A stretch of DNA of 64,000 bases from an uncultured Eggerthella sp. (GCA_900553605.1 USDX01000003.1:62001-126000), one strand, 5' to 3'. Positions 41,916 through 51,668 are shown, counted from the first letter of the stretch. Notes: generated by a model not told the origin, from the letters alone. Made by a program: numbers and translations.

Positions 41916-43992
41916 CAACGCTCACCTCCGTTGCTGCAATTGTGCTCATATCTTCTTCCAAAGTACCCGCTGCAGACTGAATTGCGGCATCCATGATTTG
42001 GCCCGCCAAAGGAGCAGCAACAGAACCGCCCGAGCCGCCTTCCTCGACGCACACGCACATTGCAAACTGCGGATTGTCGTAAGGAGCATAGCAGGAGAAC
42101 CACGCCATATCTTCCTTGCCAGCGACCTCGGCAGTACCGGTCTTTGCCGCTGCAGACCAAGAATACTTATTGAATTCGGTAGAAACGGTTTCGTTTTCCG
42201 TAGCCACACCACGCAAAGCATCGCGCACGATTTTAAGATTTGCCTCTGTTACCTGGGGCGCCGTATCTTCTACCGTGTCATAGGAGAGCACCGTATCGCC
42301 CAGCGAATTGCGCGCCTCCTTCAGCAGATGCGGACGTAAAAGCTTTCCCGTTGCAACCGCGCCATAAGCACGAACCACCTGAATGGGCGTAACCAGAACA
42401 TAGCCCTGGCCAATAACCATGTTCGACATATCGCCAGGCAGCCATTGAGCCTCTTCGGGAACGTCTTTAAAATATTCCTTTTTCCATGCAGGCGTAGGAA
42501 TACGGCCCTCCGCTTCACCGGAAAGGTCGATCTTTGTAGCAGCCGAATAGCCGAATTCCTTAACGAAATCCTGCATGGCCTCATCACCGATGGAAGCACG
42601 GGCATCGTAGAAGCTCTTTGCGATTTCGTAGAACACAACGTCGCAGGAAACAACGATGCCTTCGCGCAGGCCCAGCCATCCATGACCCGACTTCTGCCAA
42701 CACTTCTGCGGGAAGCTGTCGCCAAAACCCGTCCAAGTGCCCTGACAGTCCCAGACGCGAGACGTATCCGCAAACCCATAGGTCAAACCAGCCAAGCTGG
42801 TAAATGCCTTGAAGCACGATGCCGCAGGGTATGTACCTGCGATAACGCGATTCATCAACGGATAATGGGACTCCTCGGTTTGGTAGGCGTCCCACATGTC
42901 TTGGGAAATGCCGCCAATAAAATGCTCGGGTGCATAGGTTGGATAGTTCGAAAGCGCCACGATACCGCCCGTATTCACATCCATCACAACGCATGATGCC
43001 GCAGTACCGGTTCCATGGCGCACCGCATCCTGAAGCACACGGTCAGCCACGTGCTGAACCTTGGCGTCGATGGTCAGGTATACATCATTGCCCTTGCTCG
43101 GGGCGGTCTCTCCTACTACCTGTTGAACCACACCAGCGGCGTTTGTCACCAAAACACGCTGACCATGGTCACCGGCAAGCAGCGAATCGTAGGTTTGTTC
43201 GATACCGCTTTTGCCTACGGCATCACCAGACTGGATATCACGGCCCTCGGCGGCATTCTTCAAGTCGTCTTCGGAAGCGGTACCCGTATAACCCAAGGCA
43301 TGCGCTGCCATCGCCCCATAGGGATAGGTTCGCGTGGTGCGAATCTGTGTGCTGACGCCGGGAAAGGCATCGCGATGTTCGGAAATATACGCGATGTCGC
43401 GCAGCTTCACATCGCTCGCCACCACTCGTTGGCTTTGAGCGCCCGAAGAAGAATCAAGAATACGAGAACGCACCACTTCGTAGGGAATTCCCAGAAGTGA
43501 AGAGAGGCGCAAGATCACATCAGAGTTCTTTGCAACATCCGCATCGGCAAGAACGGTTTGCACCTGGCGGTTTGCAACCATAGCAATGCCATTTGCATCG
43601 TAGATGACGCCACGGGGAGCCGGCGTATTTACCGTAGTGTAGAGGTTAGCATCTGCCTCTTCGCTATATCTGGCAGCCTCAATGATCTGCAAACCGAAAA
43701 GCTTAGCGGTGAGCGCACCAAAAATGCCCAATGCAATGACGCCAACCGCAGTGAAGCGATTGCGCAAGCCCTCGCCCGCAGCAACACCACCGCCCATGGA
43801 GGGGCCGCTCGGCGCAGCGTTATGCGTGGTCTTTGGCGTTTCTGCGGCAATACCGACCGACGTTACCGAGCGCACTCGCATACGGTCGGCAGCCCTCGAA
43901 TGAGCAGAATTGGCACGCACACGGAACACGACAGCGAGGATAACGCCCAATACAACAAGGGCGGCAAAAGTAGTGAGAATAGCGGAAAGCAC
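41902..43992 (-). CDS. mrdA: Penicillin-binding protein 2 (elongation transpeptidase)
   Basis: A 696-residue class B PBP that cross-links peptidoglycan during elongation. There is a membrane segment at the very N-terminus and a second near residue 85 after a ~50-residue linker, an unusual N-terminal layout. The pedestal domain is followed by the transpeptidase motifs: SxxK in AASCFK, SxD in VVSCDVVFYE (Asp in the third position is normal for PBP2) and KTG in AKTGTAE. The start codon is GTG with AGGGGGAA upstream. It is the fourth gene of mreB-mreC-mreD-mrdA-rodA. Confidence 0.93.
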   Translation of the reverse strand: MLSAILTTFAALVVLGVILAVVFRVRANSAHSRAADRMRVRSVTSVGIAAETPKTTHNAAPSGPSMGGGVAAGEGLRNRFTAVGVIALGIFGALTAKLFGLQIIEAARYSEEADANLYTTVNTPAPRGVIYDANGIAMVANRQVQTVLADADVAKNSDVILRLSSLLGIPYEVVRSRILDSSSGAQSQRVVASDVKLRDIAYISEHRDAFPGVSTQIRTTRTYPYGAMAAHALGYTGTASEDDLKNAAEGRDIQSGDAVGKSGIEQTYDSLLAGDHGQRVLVTNAAGVVQQVVGETAPSKGNDVYLTIDAKVQHVADRVLQDAVRHGTGTAASCVVMDVNTGGIVALSNYPTYAPEHFIGGISQDMWDAYQTEESHYPLMNRVIAGTYPAASCFKAFTSLAGLTYGFADTSRVWDCQGTWTGFGDSFPQKCWQKSGHGWLGLREGIVVSCDVVFYEIAKSFYDARASIGDEAMQDFVKEFGYSAATKIDLSGEAEGRIPTPAWKKEYFKDVPEEAQWLPGDMSNMVIGQGYVLVTPIQVVRAYGAVATGKLLRPHLLKEARNSLGDTVLSYDTVEDTAPQVTEANLKIVRDALRGVATENETVSTEFNKYSWSAAAKTGTAEVAGKEDMAWFSCYAPYDNPQFAMCVCVEEGGSGGSVAAPLAGQIMDAAIQSAAGTLEEDMSTIAATEVSVGGSN

Positions 43993-44007
43993 GTGTTCCC
44001 CCTACCC

Positions 44008-44535
44008 TTAGCGGAATCGGCCCGAAGTAGGAACCTGCCATGCTTCATTGGAAGGCTGGGCAAACGGCAAGCGGCGCATGATAACAAAGAGCAAAGCCGC
44101 AATCAAAGAGTTCAAGATTGTAGCAGGGATCACGCGCTGAGCGAAGATCTCGAAGAACGACCCTTGATAGCCAAAAATCAAGAGGGCAATAGCGAACAGC
44201 AGCTCGAACACCAAAAGTGTTGCCGCCAGGGCGATAAGAGGCATAGCCAAAGAAGTATCGTCCAGCACCTCGAACACGCGCGAAAGGCAAAACACCGCAA
44301 CAAGCAAAAGCAACGGCGTAAGACCTACTGGCGTATGGGTAAGAAGGTCGGCGATAAGGCCAAGCACAAACGCATAAACATACGTGGTATCGGGTCGGCG
44401 CATGATGGAGAGCACCAAAACGAACGAAACGATAAAACTCGGCACCGTAGAAAACACCGTAAGAATCGGTGCGAATACCACCTGGATTACTACGATAACC
44501 GCAGAAAAGATAAGAGGAAGCATCCAATCACGCAT
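44008..44535 (-). CDS. mreD: Rod shape-determining protein MreD
   Basis: A 175-residue protein with about five membrane helices. MreD is a small core component of the elongasome and is recognised here more by its size, hydrophobicity and position than by motif (ADLLTHTPVGLTPLLLL matches the family pattern of GLxxDxxxxxPLG). It starts 5 bp after the mreC stop. Confidence 0.88.
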   Translation of the reverse strand: MRDWMLPLIFSAVIVVIQVVFAPILTVFSTVPSFIVSFVLVLSIMRRPDTTYVYAFVLGLIADLLTHTPVGLTPLLLLVAVFCLSRVFEVLDDTSLAMPLIALAATLLVFELLFAIALLIFGYQGSFFEIFAQRVIPATILNSLIAALLFVIMRRLPFAQPSNEAWQVPTSGRFR

Positions 44536-44540
44536 GGGCG

Positions 44541-45590
44541 TTATTCACCATCCTCGGAAGAAGAGTTAGAAGAAGATTTCTTCTTGGAATCGGAGCTAGA
44601 AGAATCGCCCGACTTCGAAGAGTCATCGGAGCTCGAGCTGGCATTTGAATCGCTGCTTGAGCTTTTGCCCAAAAGGGCATCAGGGCCAACCGCTTGAACT
44701 ATGGCGTTGGCGGCATTGGTGTCGCTAGAAGCGGCGCCATCATTGCTCATACCCAAAACGACCAGCACTTCACTGATATTGCTAAACGACGAGTTAGGCG
44801 AAATAACAATGGTGCGGGTTGCGTCGCCCTGTCGCTGCTCGACCTTGGAGACCACGCCTACAACCAACCCACGGAAATAGCCTCCGCCAAGACCCGTGGT
44901 AATAACCGCCTCGCCTTCTTTTACCTCAGTGCTCTCATCAACGCCCTGAAGATACAACACGCCTTCCACCGATCCAGAAAGAATGCCTTCGGCGCGAGAG
45001 CTCTGCAGCATCACAGCAACGCCGCTTTGGGCATCGTTGAGCAATCGTACTTCAGATGTATAGGTTGAGCAGGAAACCACCTGGCCAACCACTCCCGTAG
45101 ATCCCATGACAGGCAATCCTGGCTTCACGCCAGATGCAGTACCGACGTCGATGGTGATAATGCGATTGTAGGAATCGGAGGAATAGCCCGTTACGTGGGC
45201 AGCAACCGAAGAGAATCCATACACGTCATGAATGCCGATAAGCGCTTCGAGCCGCGAGGCTTCCTGGCGATATTCTTCAAGCTCGACCACCATCTGGGAA
45301 AGCTGCGCGTTGCTTTCCTTCAGCTGGCTCATGGTTTGGCCATCGGCCGTAAGGTCTTCCAACGAAGCTGAAGCAGAGGCGGCAAGCGAGCCAGCGGCCG
45401 TCCCTGCAGAGGACAGGGGCGAAGAAACCGCCGACGTAGTATTTTGCAGAGAATGCAGAGCGCCTTCGTCTCCCTCACGGGAATAGACGACGACAAGGAC
45501 GAGAGAGACCACCAACAAGATGATCAGCAACCCCGTCCCTCCAAGTTGGCCGCCGAATGGGATCTTTTTTTCGTTCAAATTCAGGGCCAT
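44541..45590 (-). CDS. mreC: Rod shape-determining protein MreC
   Basis: A 349-residue bitopic protein. One membrane helix at about residues 17-35 is followed by a coiled coil (~85-115) and the beta-rich MreC domain (VTGYSSDSYNRIITIDVG, then GLPVMGSTGVVGQV). The last 45 residues are almost only Ser, Asp and Lys, a low-complexity extension outside the cell. MreC links cytoplasmic MreB to PBP2 and RodA. It lies 16 bp after mreB. Confidence 0.92.
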   Translation of the reverse strand: MALNLNEKKIPFGGQLGGTGLLIILLVVSLVLVVVYSREGDEGALHSLQNTTSAVSSPLSSAGTAAGSLAASASASLEDLTADGQTMSQLKESNAQLSQMVVELEEYRQEASRLEALIGIHDVYGFSSVAAHVTGYSSDSYNRIITIDVGTASGVKPGLPVMGSTGVVGQVVSCSTYTSEVRLLNDAQSGVAVMLQSSRAEGILSGSVEGVLYLQGVDESTEVKEGEAVITTGLGGGYFRGLVVGVVSKVEQRQGDATRTIVISPNSSFSNISEVLVVLGMSNDGAASSDTNAANAIVQAVGPDALLGKSSSSDSNASSSSDDSSKSGDSSSSDSKKKSSSNSSSEDGE

Positions 45591-45606
45591 ATCGTAAAAG
45601 GATCTC

Positions 45607-46662
45607 CTATTTCGATCTCATAAGAATCTGCTTGAGTGCCGTAGGGGTTTCAAGAACCTTCAAGCAACCCGAAACAACATTGGTGAGCGCCGTTTCACTG
45701 GTCCAAACCGGAATCTCAAGCTGCTGCGAAAGATAGCGATCCAGACCGGCGAGCAAACCGCCGCCACCCGTAAGCAGAATACCGTTGGAAATGATGTCGG
45801 AGGCCAAGTCAGGGTTGGTCTTCTTGAACGTTTCCTTGATATGCACAACCATTTCGTCGATAGGAGCCTGCAGCGCATCACGCACATCTTCCGACTGAAT
45901 GGTAACTTCCTTGGGCTGCTCGGTAAGCACGTCCTGACCAGAGATGATCATGTCGCGTTCACGACCGTCTTCAAAGGGCAGAATGGATCCAATCTTAATC
46001 TTGATAACCTCTGCTGTGCGTTCACCGATCTTGATTCCAAGAAGATCACGCAAATGAACCGCAATAGCTTCATCAAGACGATTGCCGGCAAGACGCAGAG
46101 AAGAAGAGGTTACGATACCGCCCAAAGAAATGACGGCAACTTCGGTGGTGCCACCGCCGATGTCAACAACCATCGAACCAGTAGGCTCGGTTACGGGCAG
46201 ATCGGCACCCATGGCAGCAGCCATAGGCTCTTCGATGAGGTACGCCTGGCGAGCGCCTGCCTGAATGGTAGCCTCGAAAACAGCGCGCTTCTCTACAGAA
46301 GTGGCACCGCAAGGAATGCATACCACGATACGCGGCTTTGGCTGCCAAGGGTAACGACGCGGAGCTGCTTTGTTGATGAATGCGGAGATCATAGCCTCCG
46401 TCACGTCATAGTCTGCGATAACGCCATCGTGCAGAGGATGCTCTGCAGAAAAGGTGTCTGGCGTATGGTTGATCATGTTCTTTGCTTCATGACCAACGGC
46501 AAGAACGCGGTGGGTGCTGCGCTCGATGGCAACAACAGAAGGCTCGTTGATAACGATGCCCTGCCCCGTGATGGCTACGAGAGTATTGGCGGTGCCAAGG
46601 TCGATAGCCATGTCGTACGAAGACGACGAGGTGGCGTTCTGTATGAAATCAAGGAAAGACAT
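45607..46662 (-). CDS. mreB: Rod shape-determining protein MreB
   Basis: A 351-residue actin homologue that forms membrane-bound filaments guiding cell elongation. Phosphate-binding loops are DLGTANTLV (residues 21-29) and DIGGGTTEVAV, and the adenosine loop is LLTGGGGLLAGL. AAGGA lies 6 nt before the ATG. It is the first gene of the elongation operon, which argues for rod-shaped cells. Confidence 0.96.
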   Translation of the reverse strand: MSFLDFIQNATSSSSYDMAIDLGTANTLVAITGQGIVINEPSVVAIERSTHRVLAVGHEAKNMINHTPDTFSAEHPLHDGVIADYDVTEAMISAFINKAAPRRYPWQPKPRIVVCIPCGATSVEKRAVFEATIQAGARQAYLIEEPMAAAMGADLPVTEPTGSMVVDIGGGTTEVAVISLGGIVTSSSLRLAGNRLDEAIAVHLRDLLGIKIGERTAEVIKIKIGSILPFEDGRERDMIISGQDVLTEQPKEVTIQSEDVRDALQAPIDEMVVHIKETFKKTNPDLASDIISNGILLTGGGGLLAGLDRYLSQQLEIPVWTSETALTNVVSGCLKVLETPTALKQILMRSK

Positions 46663-46745
46663 TAATCGTCCTTAAACAGTATTGTGCAATCGTAAGAACA
46701 GATTCTATCACACAGCATAAATACACGTGCAGAAACCGTGAAGGA

Positions 46746-46812
46746 GGGAAAACAGGGACAGGTACCAGATTCCCACTTCAAGTGGGAATCTGGTACCTGT
46801 CCCTGTTTTCCC
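46746..46812. repeat. Perfect 67-nt palindrome of the REP-like family
   Basis: Two 33-bp arms, GGGAAAACAGGGACAGG then TACCAGATTCCCACTT, and an exact reverse complement are separated by one base at 46779. The GGGACAGG core links it to the units at 2061-2091 and 4177-4207. It lies in the 314-bp gap between mreB and ndk, which holds nothing else but the ndk terminator. As RNA it would be a continuous hairpin. Confidence 0.9.
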
Positions 46813-46931
46813 AATAGGCGAGCCCCTGATGAGCGCAGATGCCGAAAACAGCCATCAAGCACACCTTCGTGCGTCAAGGAAGTTCGGACCGCCAGCTGCA
46901 CCATCAAGGGCTCGTGTAGCGTAATTGCGCC

Positions 46932-46968
46932 TAAAACAAATGTTGCGCCGTTCCATGAACGACGCAAC
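46932..46968 (-). terminator. Terminator of ndk
   Basis: GTTGCG and CGCAAC (outer) and GTTC and GAAC (inner) pair around a 3-nt loop at 46942-46968. On the minus strand the stem is followed by ATTTGTTTT. Confidence 0.75.
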
Positions 46969-46976
46969 AAAAAAGC

Positions 46977-47378
46977 TTAGAAGAAGATGGAGATCTCGCG
47001 CTCAGCAGAAGCAACGGAGTCGGAGCCATGGATTACGTTTTCGTCCATGATCAGGCCGAAGTCGCCACGGATGGTGCCAGGAGCTGCCTCTGCAGGATTG
47101 GTAGCGCCCATGAGGGAGCGGCACTTGGCAACAGCGCCTTCGCCAGAAACAACCATCTTAACAACAGGGCCAGAGGTGATGTAGGAGATCAGGCCATCAT
47201 AGAAAGGCTTGCCCTCGTGCTCCTGGTAGTTAGCAGCAGCCTGCTCGGGGGTAACCATACCCATTTCCATGCGCTCGATCTTCAGACCAGCACGCTCAAA
47301 ACGGTTTACGATTTCGCCGATGTGACCGTTGCGAACACCGTCGGGCTTGATCATGCTGTAGGTCTTTTCAATTGCCAT
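46977..47378 (-). CDS. ndk: Nucleoside diphosphate kinase
   Basis: A 133-residue enzyme that balances nucleoside triphosphate pools by transferring the gamma phosphate through a phosphohistidine. The active-site pattern is NVIHGSDS with the catalytic His, and the N-terminus (TYSMIKPDGVRNGHIG) is typical. The ATG at 47378 has AAAGGA 6 nt upstream. It has its own terminator; the TPR gene upstream lies 73 bp away. Confidence 0.96.
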   Translation of the reverse strand: MAIEKTYSMIKPDGVRNGHIGEIVNRFERAGLKIERMEMGMVTPEQAAANYQEHEGKPFYDGLISYITSGPVVKMVVSGEGAVAKCRSLMGATNPAEAAPGTIRGDFGLIMDENVIHGSDSVASAEREISIFF

Positions 47379-47451
47379 GTTGGTTCCTTTCAAATGAACG
47401 TTTCGTTCTTACTGACGATATGAAACGAGGCGAACCCCGGATCGAATAGGG

Positions 47452-48810
47452 TTAAGACTGGCTGGTGAAGGAAAGCGATACGCTAGAAACCTTCCAGCCC
47501 AAGCCATCGCGTACCATGGAAATCTGGTACGGCACTTCGCCACCCTGCGAAGTGGTTGCAGTTGCGTATACCTCGGCAGTGCCAAGATTGTTGGTGGTGC
47601 CGTTGATGGTGACCTGACCACTCTGGGTAACCGTATCGGCAATACGGGCTTTTTTGCCTTCATCAACGCTAGCGGCATACACATCAGCATTTTGAGGATC
47701 GGCAAACAGTGCATTTACCTGATCCTGCTGGGAAGGCACGCCGTAACCCTGCGTGTAAGCGAAAGCACCGCCGCCCGCAACGATGATGATGAGGATAAGG
47801 ATGATGAGGAATGCCTTCAGGCCGCGATGACGGCGCTTCTTCTTAAGAGGCTGGCCCCAATCCTGAAAATCCTGCTCAGCTTCCTGGAAATACTGGCTAC
47901 CCGCCTGCTCTGCTGCGGCGATTTCTCGCATAATGCTGGTTTCGGACAGCTGCATGGTACCCATTTCGGAGGGGTCGAGACGAGACGATTCGATGGGAAC
48001 GCCATCGCCCTGAACATCCAAACCGGAAAGATCGTTATGAGTGTTGGTGGAAGCTACTTCTTCCGGCGTAACGGCTTCAACTTCCCCCGTGTTACCAGCA
48101 GCAACGGCGGCAACGGCGCGCTGATAGTCAACATTTGCAGCATCGTTGAACACATAGGTTTTATCGGCCAAAGCGGACTCGAATGCGCGAACCGCCTTTT
48201 CCATCTTGCCATCAGCAACATAGGCTTGGCCCATGTTGGCGAAGATCTTGTTGCGGGTTTCGGGCTTCATGTCGAACTGAAGGGCGCTTTCGTAGGATGC
48301 GATAGCGTCCATCGGACGATCAAGAGCCATGAAGCAGACGCCCAGGTTCAGCAATGCCTTCGTGGGATCAGGGTTCGATTCGTCCAAAGCTGCCGAACGG
48401 AAAGCAGCGCCCGCCTCGGCAGATTTACCCAGCTTGAGCAAGGAGTTGCCTAAAGCTACATATGCTTTGTAGGGAGTAGCGTAACGGGAATCTTCCGTAA
48501 CCGCCTTGAAGTTGGTAATAGCGTCTTCGAAATCGCCCTGAGAAGCATATACCATGCCCAAGTTGTAGCTTACCGAGCCAGAGGCATCGTAAGAGGTATC
48601 CACCAAAGCCTGGGAATACGCATGGATTGCCTCGTTCGGGTCTTTGAGCTTCACCAGGCAGTTGCCGATCTGGTGATACAGCAAGCCAACTTCGCCGGGG
48701 GCCTTTTCGACAGAGGTGTCTTCAAGGCATTCGGTGAACTTGGCAAGCGCTACGTCAAATTGCTTCGAAACGTACGCGCTGCGCGCTTGCTGAAAAGTCT
48801 CATTGTTCAT
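47452..48810 (-). CDS. TPR-repeat membrane protein
   Basis: A 452-residue protein. Residues 1-235 contain about five to six tetratricopeptide repeats (for instance LYHQIGNCLVKLKDPNEAI and LGMVYASQGDFEDAI). A disordered acidic stretch follows (240-320), then a KKKRRHRG stop-transfer block, one membrane helix (331-352) and a ~100-residue domain outside the cell. The topology places the TPR scaffold in the cytoplasm, so it may assemble partners at the membrane. No known ligand or family name for the outer domain. Confidence 0.75.
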   Translation of the reverse strand: MNNETFQQARSAYVSKQFDVALAKFTECLEDTSVEKAPGEVGLLYHQIGNCLVKLKDPNEAIHAYSQALVDTSYDASGSVSYNLGMVYASQGDFEDAITNFKAVTEDSRYATPYKAYVALGNSLLKLGKSAEAGAAFRSAALDESNPDPTKALLNLGVCFMALDRPMDAIASYESALQFDMKPETRNKIFANMGQAYVADGKMEKAVRAFESALADKTYVFNDAANVDYQRAVAAVAAGNTGEVEAVTPEEVASTNTHNDLSGLDVQGDGVPIESSRLDPSEMGTMQLSETSIMREIAAAEQAGSQYFQEAEQDFQDWGQPLKKKRRHRGLKAFLIILILIIIVAGGGAFAYTQGYGVPSQQDQVNALFADPQNADVYAASVDEGKKARIADTVTQSGQVTINGTTNNLGTAEVYATATTSQGGEVPYQISMVRDGLGWKVSSVSLSFTSQS

Positions 48811-48903
48811 GTATCGTCGGTTCCTCTCTTGCGTTTCTTGAACTGGCCCCTAAGGACGCAGAAGAATCAGCCCGAAGCATACCAGCCTGGGCAGTACGCG
48901 CTG

Positions 48904-49434
48904 TTAGTTGGCGTTCTCGATTTCGATGGTTTCGATAACGTCACCTACACGGAGCTGACCAACAACGTCAAGGCCTTCCACCGTCTGGCCGAATACCGTG
49001 TAGCCGGAATCCAAGAACGGCTGAGCACCGAGGCACAGATAGAACTGAGAGCCCGCAGAGTTCGGATCCTGGGAGCGGGCCATGGCCAGCGTGCCATCAA
49101 GGTGCTTGTTGTTGGGGTTGGTGGTGTACTCTTCGTGAATGGTGTAGCCCGGGCCACCGGTGCCAAGACGAGCAAAGGGATTGCCCTCCGCTGCCTTTAC
49201 CTGCTCGGAGTCGAGTTCACGCGTGTTGGGGCAACCGCCCTGGATTACAAATCCGGGAACATAGCGGTGGAACTTAAGGTCGTCGTAGAAACCCTTCTGA
49301 GCGAGTTCCACAAAATTGCCCACATGGATGGGAGCATCGTTACCAGCAAGCTCGACGCGAATGTCGCCCTTGGAGGTTTTGATTACTGCAACCTCATTGC
49401 CATTGGGCTGGTATTTAGGTGTGTACAAAGCCAT
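48904..49434 (-). CDS. Peptidyl-prolyl cis-trans isomerase, cyclophilin type
   Basis: A 176-residue cyclophilin that speeds proline isomerisation in folding proteins. The catalytic core reads FHRYVPGFVIQGGCPN, followed by GTLAMARSQDPNSAGSQF and the C-terminal YTVFGQTVEGLDVV. No signal peptide is seen, so it should be cytoplasmic. It is monocistronic and lies between the TPR gene and tRNA-Arg. Confidence 0.94.
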   Translation of the reverse strand: MALYTPKYQPNGNEVAVIKTSKGDIRVELAGNDAPIHVGNFVELAQKGFYDDLKFHRYVPGFVIQGGCPNTRELDSEQVKAAEGNPFARLGTGGPGYTIHEEYTTNPNNKHLDGTLAMARSQDPNSAGSQFYLCLGAQPFLDSGYTVFGQTVEGLDVVGQLRVGDVIETIEIENAN

Positions 49435-49468
49435 GGTTTCCCCTAACTGCTTCGTGTTTCAAAAATAA

Positions 49469-49544
49469 TGGTGCCCTCTACAGGATTCGAACCTGCGGCT
49501 TTCTGCTCCGGAGGCAGACGCTCTATCCCCTGAGCTAAGAGGGC
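49469..49544 (-). tRNA. tRNA-Arg (CCG)
   Basis: On the minus strand a complete 76-nt cloverleaf with encoded CCA. Acceptor arms GCCCTCT and AGAGGGC pair, the anticodon stem TCTGC/GCAGA encloses the loop CTCCGGA with anticodon CCG, and the T loop is TTCGAAT. Confidence 0.96.
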
Positions 49545-49617
49545 CCAAGTGCTCATATTATACGTTATGATTTACAACATTCTTATTTCCCCACGAAAAC
49601 CAAAGGATGAGACCATA

Positions 49618-50928
49618 ATGCGCATCGAGATCACCGGTATGACCTATGGAGCAAACGCGGTTGGACGCGCCGATGACGGTAAAGTGATGTTCGTCGCCGG
49701 CGGCGCACCGGGCGACGTGGTCGAAGTCGAAACCACCCGCGAAACCAAGGGTTTCCGCGAAGGGTCTATTACTGAGTTCTACGAAAAGGGAGCTGCCCGC
49801 GTTGAGGCGCCCTGCCCCTTTGCTGCCGTATGCGGCGGATGCCCCTGGATGCACCTGTCTTACGAATCCCAATTGCAGGCAAAGCGCGCCAGCGTAGTAA
49901 GCCAGCTCTCAAAAATCGGCGGCATACCGCGAGATCGCGCCGAAGAATTAGTGGGCGAATGCGTAGGGTCCAAACGTCAGCTGGGCTACCGCAATAAACT
50001 TGAGCTCGCAGGCGGACGCGATGAACGCGGTTTGTTCATGCTCGGCTTCCACGAGCGAGGAGGCAAGCTTGCAGCAGCGCCCAAAACCTGCCTTTTGGCC
50101 GCAAAGGGAATCGAAAAAGCACCGGGGGCACTGCGCGGAGCCCTTTCTTACCTGCAGGGACACGACGATCTGGGCATTTTCCGCATCGGCGTGCGACGCA
50201 GCGTGCGAACCAAAGATACCGAAATCGCGCTTTGGACGAACCCTTCGGCATTTCCTCGAAAAGCCGCAGCGGACACCCTTTCCAGCGCGTTGAAATGCAC
50301 CAGCATCGTACGCGTAATCGCCGACCCCGGCAAAGCTCGCAAGATCAAAAAGGTTGAAGCGCTGTACGGAAAGGGGCACTGGAGCGAAGATCTGGCAGGA
50401 AACACCTACCGCATCAGCGCTCCGAGCTTCTTCCAGGTAAACACAGCCCAAGCGGAAAAGATGATCCAGTTGGTGCTCGACGGGCTGGAAGTTGGCCCCT
50501 CTTCGGTTGTTGCCGACCTATACTGCGGCGCAGGCACTTTCACGCTGCCACTGGCGCAACGCGCCGACTATGTGTTCGCCGTCGAATCTGCGGCTTCTTC
50601 CGTACGCGATCTTCGTCGCAATATGGAAGGGATCGACGGCGAAATCGAAGTTATCGGCGGAGACAGCGCCCGCGAGCTGCCCACCCTGGGACATCTTGAC
50701 GCCCTTGTGGTAGACCCACCGCGCGCCGGCCTTGCCAAAGGAGTTACCGAAAGCATCGCCGCATCGAAAGCCGAACGCGTAGCCTACGTCAGCTGCGACC
50801 CCGCCACCTGGGCACGAGACATAGCCCGCTTTAACGAAGCAGGATATGAACTGGTACGTGCAACACCGGTAGACCTGTTCCCTCAGACCTTCCATGTGGA
50901 GACGGTAAGCATCCTGAAGCGCAAATAA
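49618..50928 (+). CDS. rlmD: 23S rRNA (uracil-5-)-methyltransferase, RumA/RlmD family
   Basis: A 436-residue RNA m5U methyltransferase. The N-terminus is a short TRAM-like beta domain (residues 1-60). Cysteines in CPFAAVCGGCPW plus a later Cys fit the [4Fe-4S] cluster of RumA. Catalytic-domain motifs are YCGAGTFTLPLA for SAM, VDPPRAG and the nucleophile Cys in YVSCDPATWARD. Cluster-containing members act on 23S rRNA; which uridine is methylated cannot be told from sequence. The ATG at 49618 lies after AAAGGA. Confidence 0.9.
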   Translation: MRIEITGMTYGANAVGRADDGKVMFVAGGAPGDVVEVETTRETKGFREGSITEFYEKGAARVEAPCPFAAVCGGCPWMHLSYESQLQAKRASVVSQLSKIGGIPRDRAEELVGECVGSKRQLGYRNKLELAGGRDERGLFMLGFHERGGKLAAAPKTCLLAAKGIEKAPGALRGALSYLQGHDDLGIFRIGVRRSVRTKDTEIALWTNPSAFPRKAAADTLSSALKCTSIVRVIADPGKARKIKKVEALYGKGHWSEDLAGNTYRISAPSFFQVNTAQAEKMIQLVLDGLEVGPSSVVADLYCGAGTFTLPLAQRADYVFAVESAASSVRDLRRNMEGIDGEIEVIGGDSARELPTLGHLDALVVDPPRAGLAKGVTESIAASKAERVAYVSCDPATWARDIARFNEAGYELVRATPVDLFPQTFHVETVSILKRK

Positions 50929-51012
50929 GCATCAAAACCTGCATAACGAGATGACGCTACGCAGGTTCGAAAGCACAGGAATACTTCTGCCTATGGGGCG
51001 AAGCACCATAAC

Positions 51013-51048
51013 GCAAAAAGGGCCCGGAACGAATCTTCGTTCCGGGCC
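51013..51048 (-). terminator. Terminator of the obgE-rsfS operon, also able to stop rlmD
   Basis: GGGCCCGGAACGAA (51019-51032) pairs with its complement at 51035-51048. An A run at 51014-51018 is the U tract for minus-strand transcripts. The rest of the 299-bp gap between the convergent genes shows nothing recognisable. Confidence 0.85.
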
Positions 51049-51227
51049 CAGCATTTGCTCATCAGGGACTCAGTTCGGTAACGCGGACTTTTATAATCTG
51101 CAGTTGCGAGCTCCAGGGATTATCGACGCATCGATGCCCCAATGCAGAACTTACAGCATTGCCTCCGCACAGCGCAAACCGCGTTAAACAACACTGCGCA
51201 ACCCGAAAAGCCATGAGGCCATACGCT

Positions 51228-51656
51228 TTAGCTACGCGCTTCCTTCACATGCCCGACCAGCTTAGCAATACGCTCACTGTATTCAGGATGTTCAATGCCT
51301 GCTTCGGCGATGTCGATGATAGGCGCGTCACCCCACAGGGTTTCCAGACGATAGAAATCGCGAGATTCGGGCTGGAACACATCCACTACAAACTCGCCGT
51401 AATCGAGAAGCTCCCAAGAATGATCGTTGGTCTGCTCGCGGGAAATAGGCTTCACGCCGCCCTCGATACGTACTTTTTCCTCGATGTTGTCGAGGATGGC
51501 CTCAACCTGGGGAGTGTTGGCGCCCGTTGCGATAACGAAATAATCGGTGACGTCCACCAAGTCGCCAACCTTGATAACCATGATGTCGGTTGCCTTGCGC
51601 TCGTCTGCTGCACGTGCAGCAATCAGCGCGCATTCACGAGAAGATGTTTCTTCCAC
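51228..51656 (-). CDS. rsfS: Ribosomal silencing factor RsfS
   Basis: A 142-residue Iojap-family protein that binds ribosomal protein L14 and blocks subunit joining in starvation. The family core includes DIMVIKVGDLVDVTDYFVIA and WELLDYGEFVVDVFQPESRDFY. The start is a GTG with GGAG upstream. It is the last gene of the cluster and 12 bp after yqeK, a very common order (nadD-yqeK-rsfS). Confidence 0.94.
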   Translation of the reverse strand: MEETSSRECALIAARAADERKATDIMVIKVGDLVDVTDYFVIATGANTPQVEAILDNIEEKVRIEGGVKPISREQTNDHSWELLDYGEFVVDVFQPESRDFYRLETLWGDAPIIDIAEAGIEHPEYSERIAKLVGHVKEARS

Positions 51657-51668
51657 TTATATTCTCCT

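Noticed and set aside
42580..42660. Apparent change of the SxN motif to SxD in PBP2
   Set aside because: Asp at this place is usual in the PBP2 branch, so it is not a defect.
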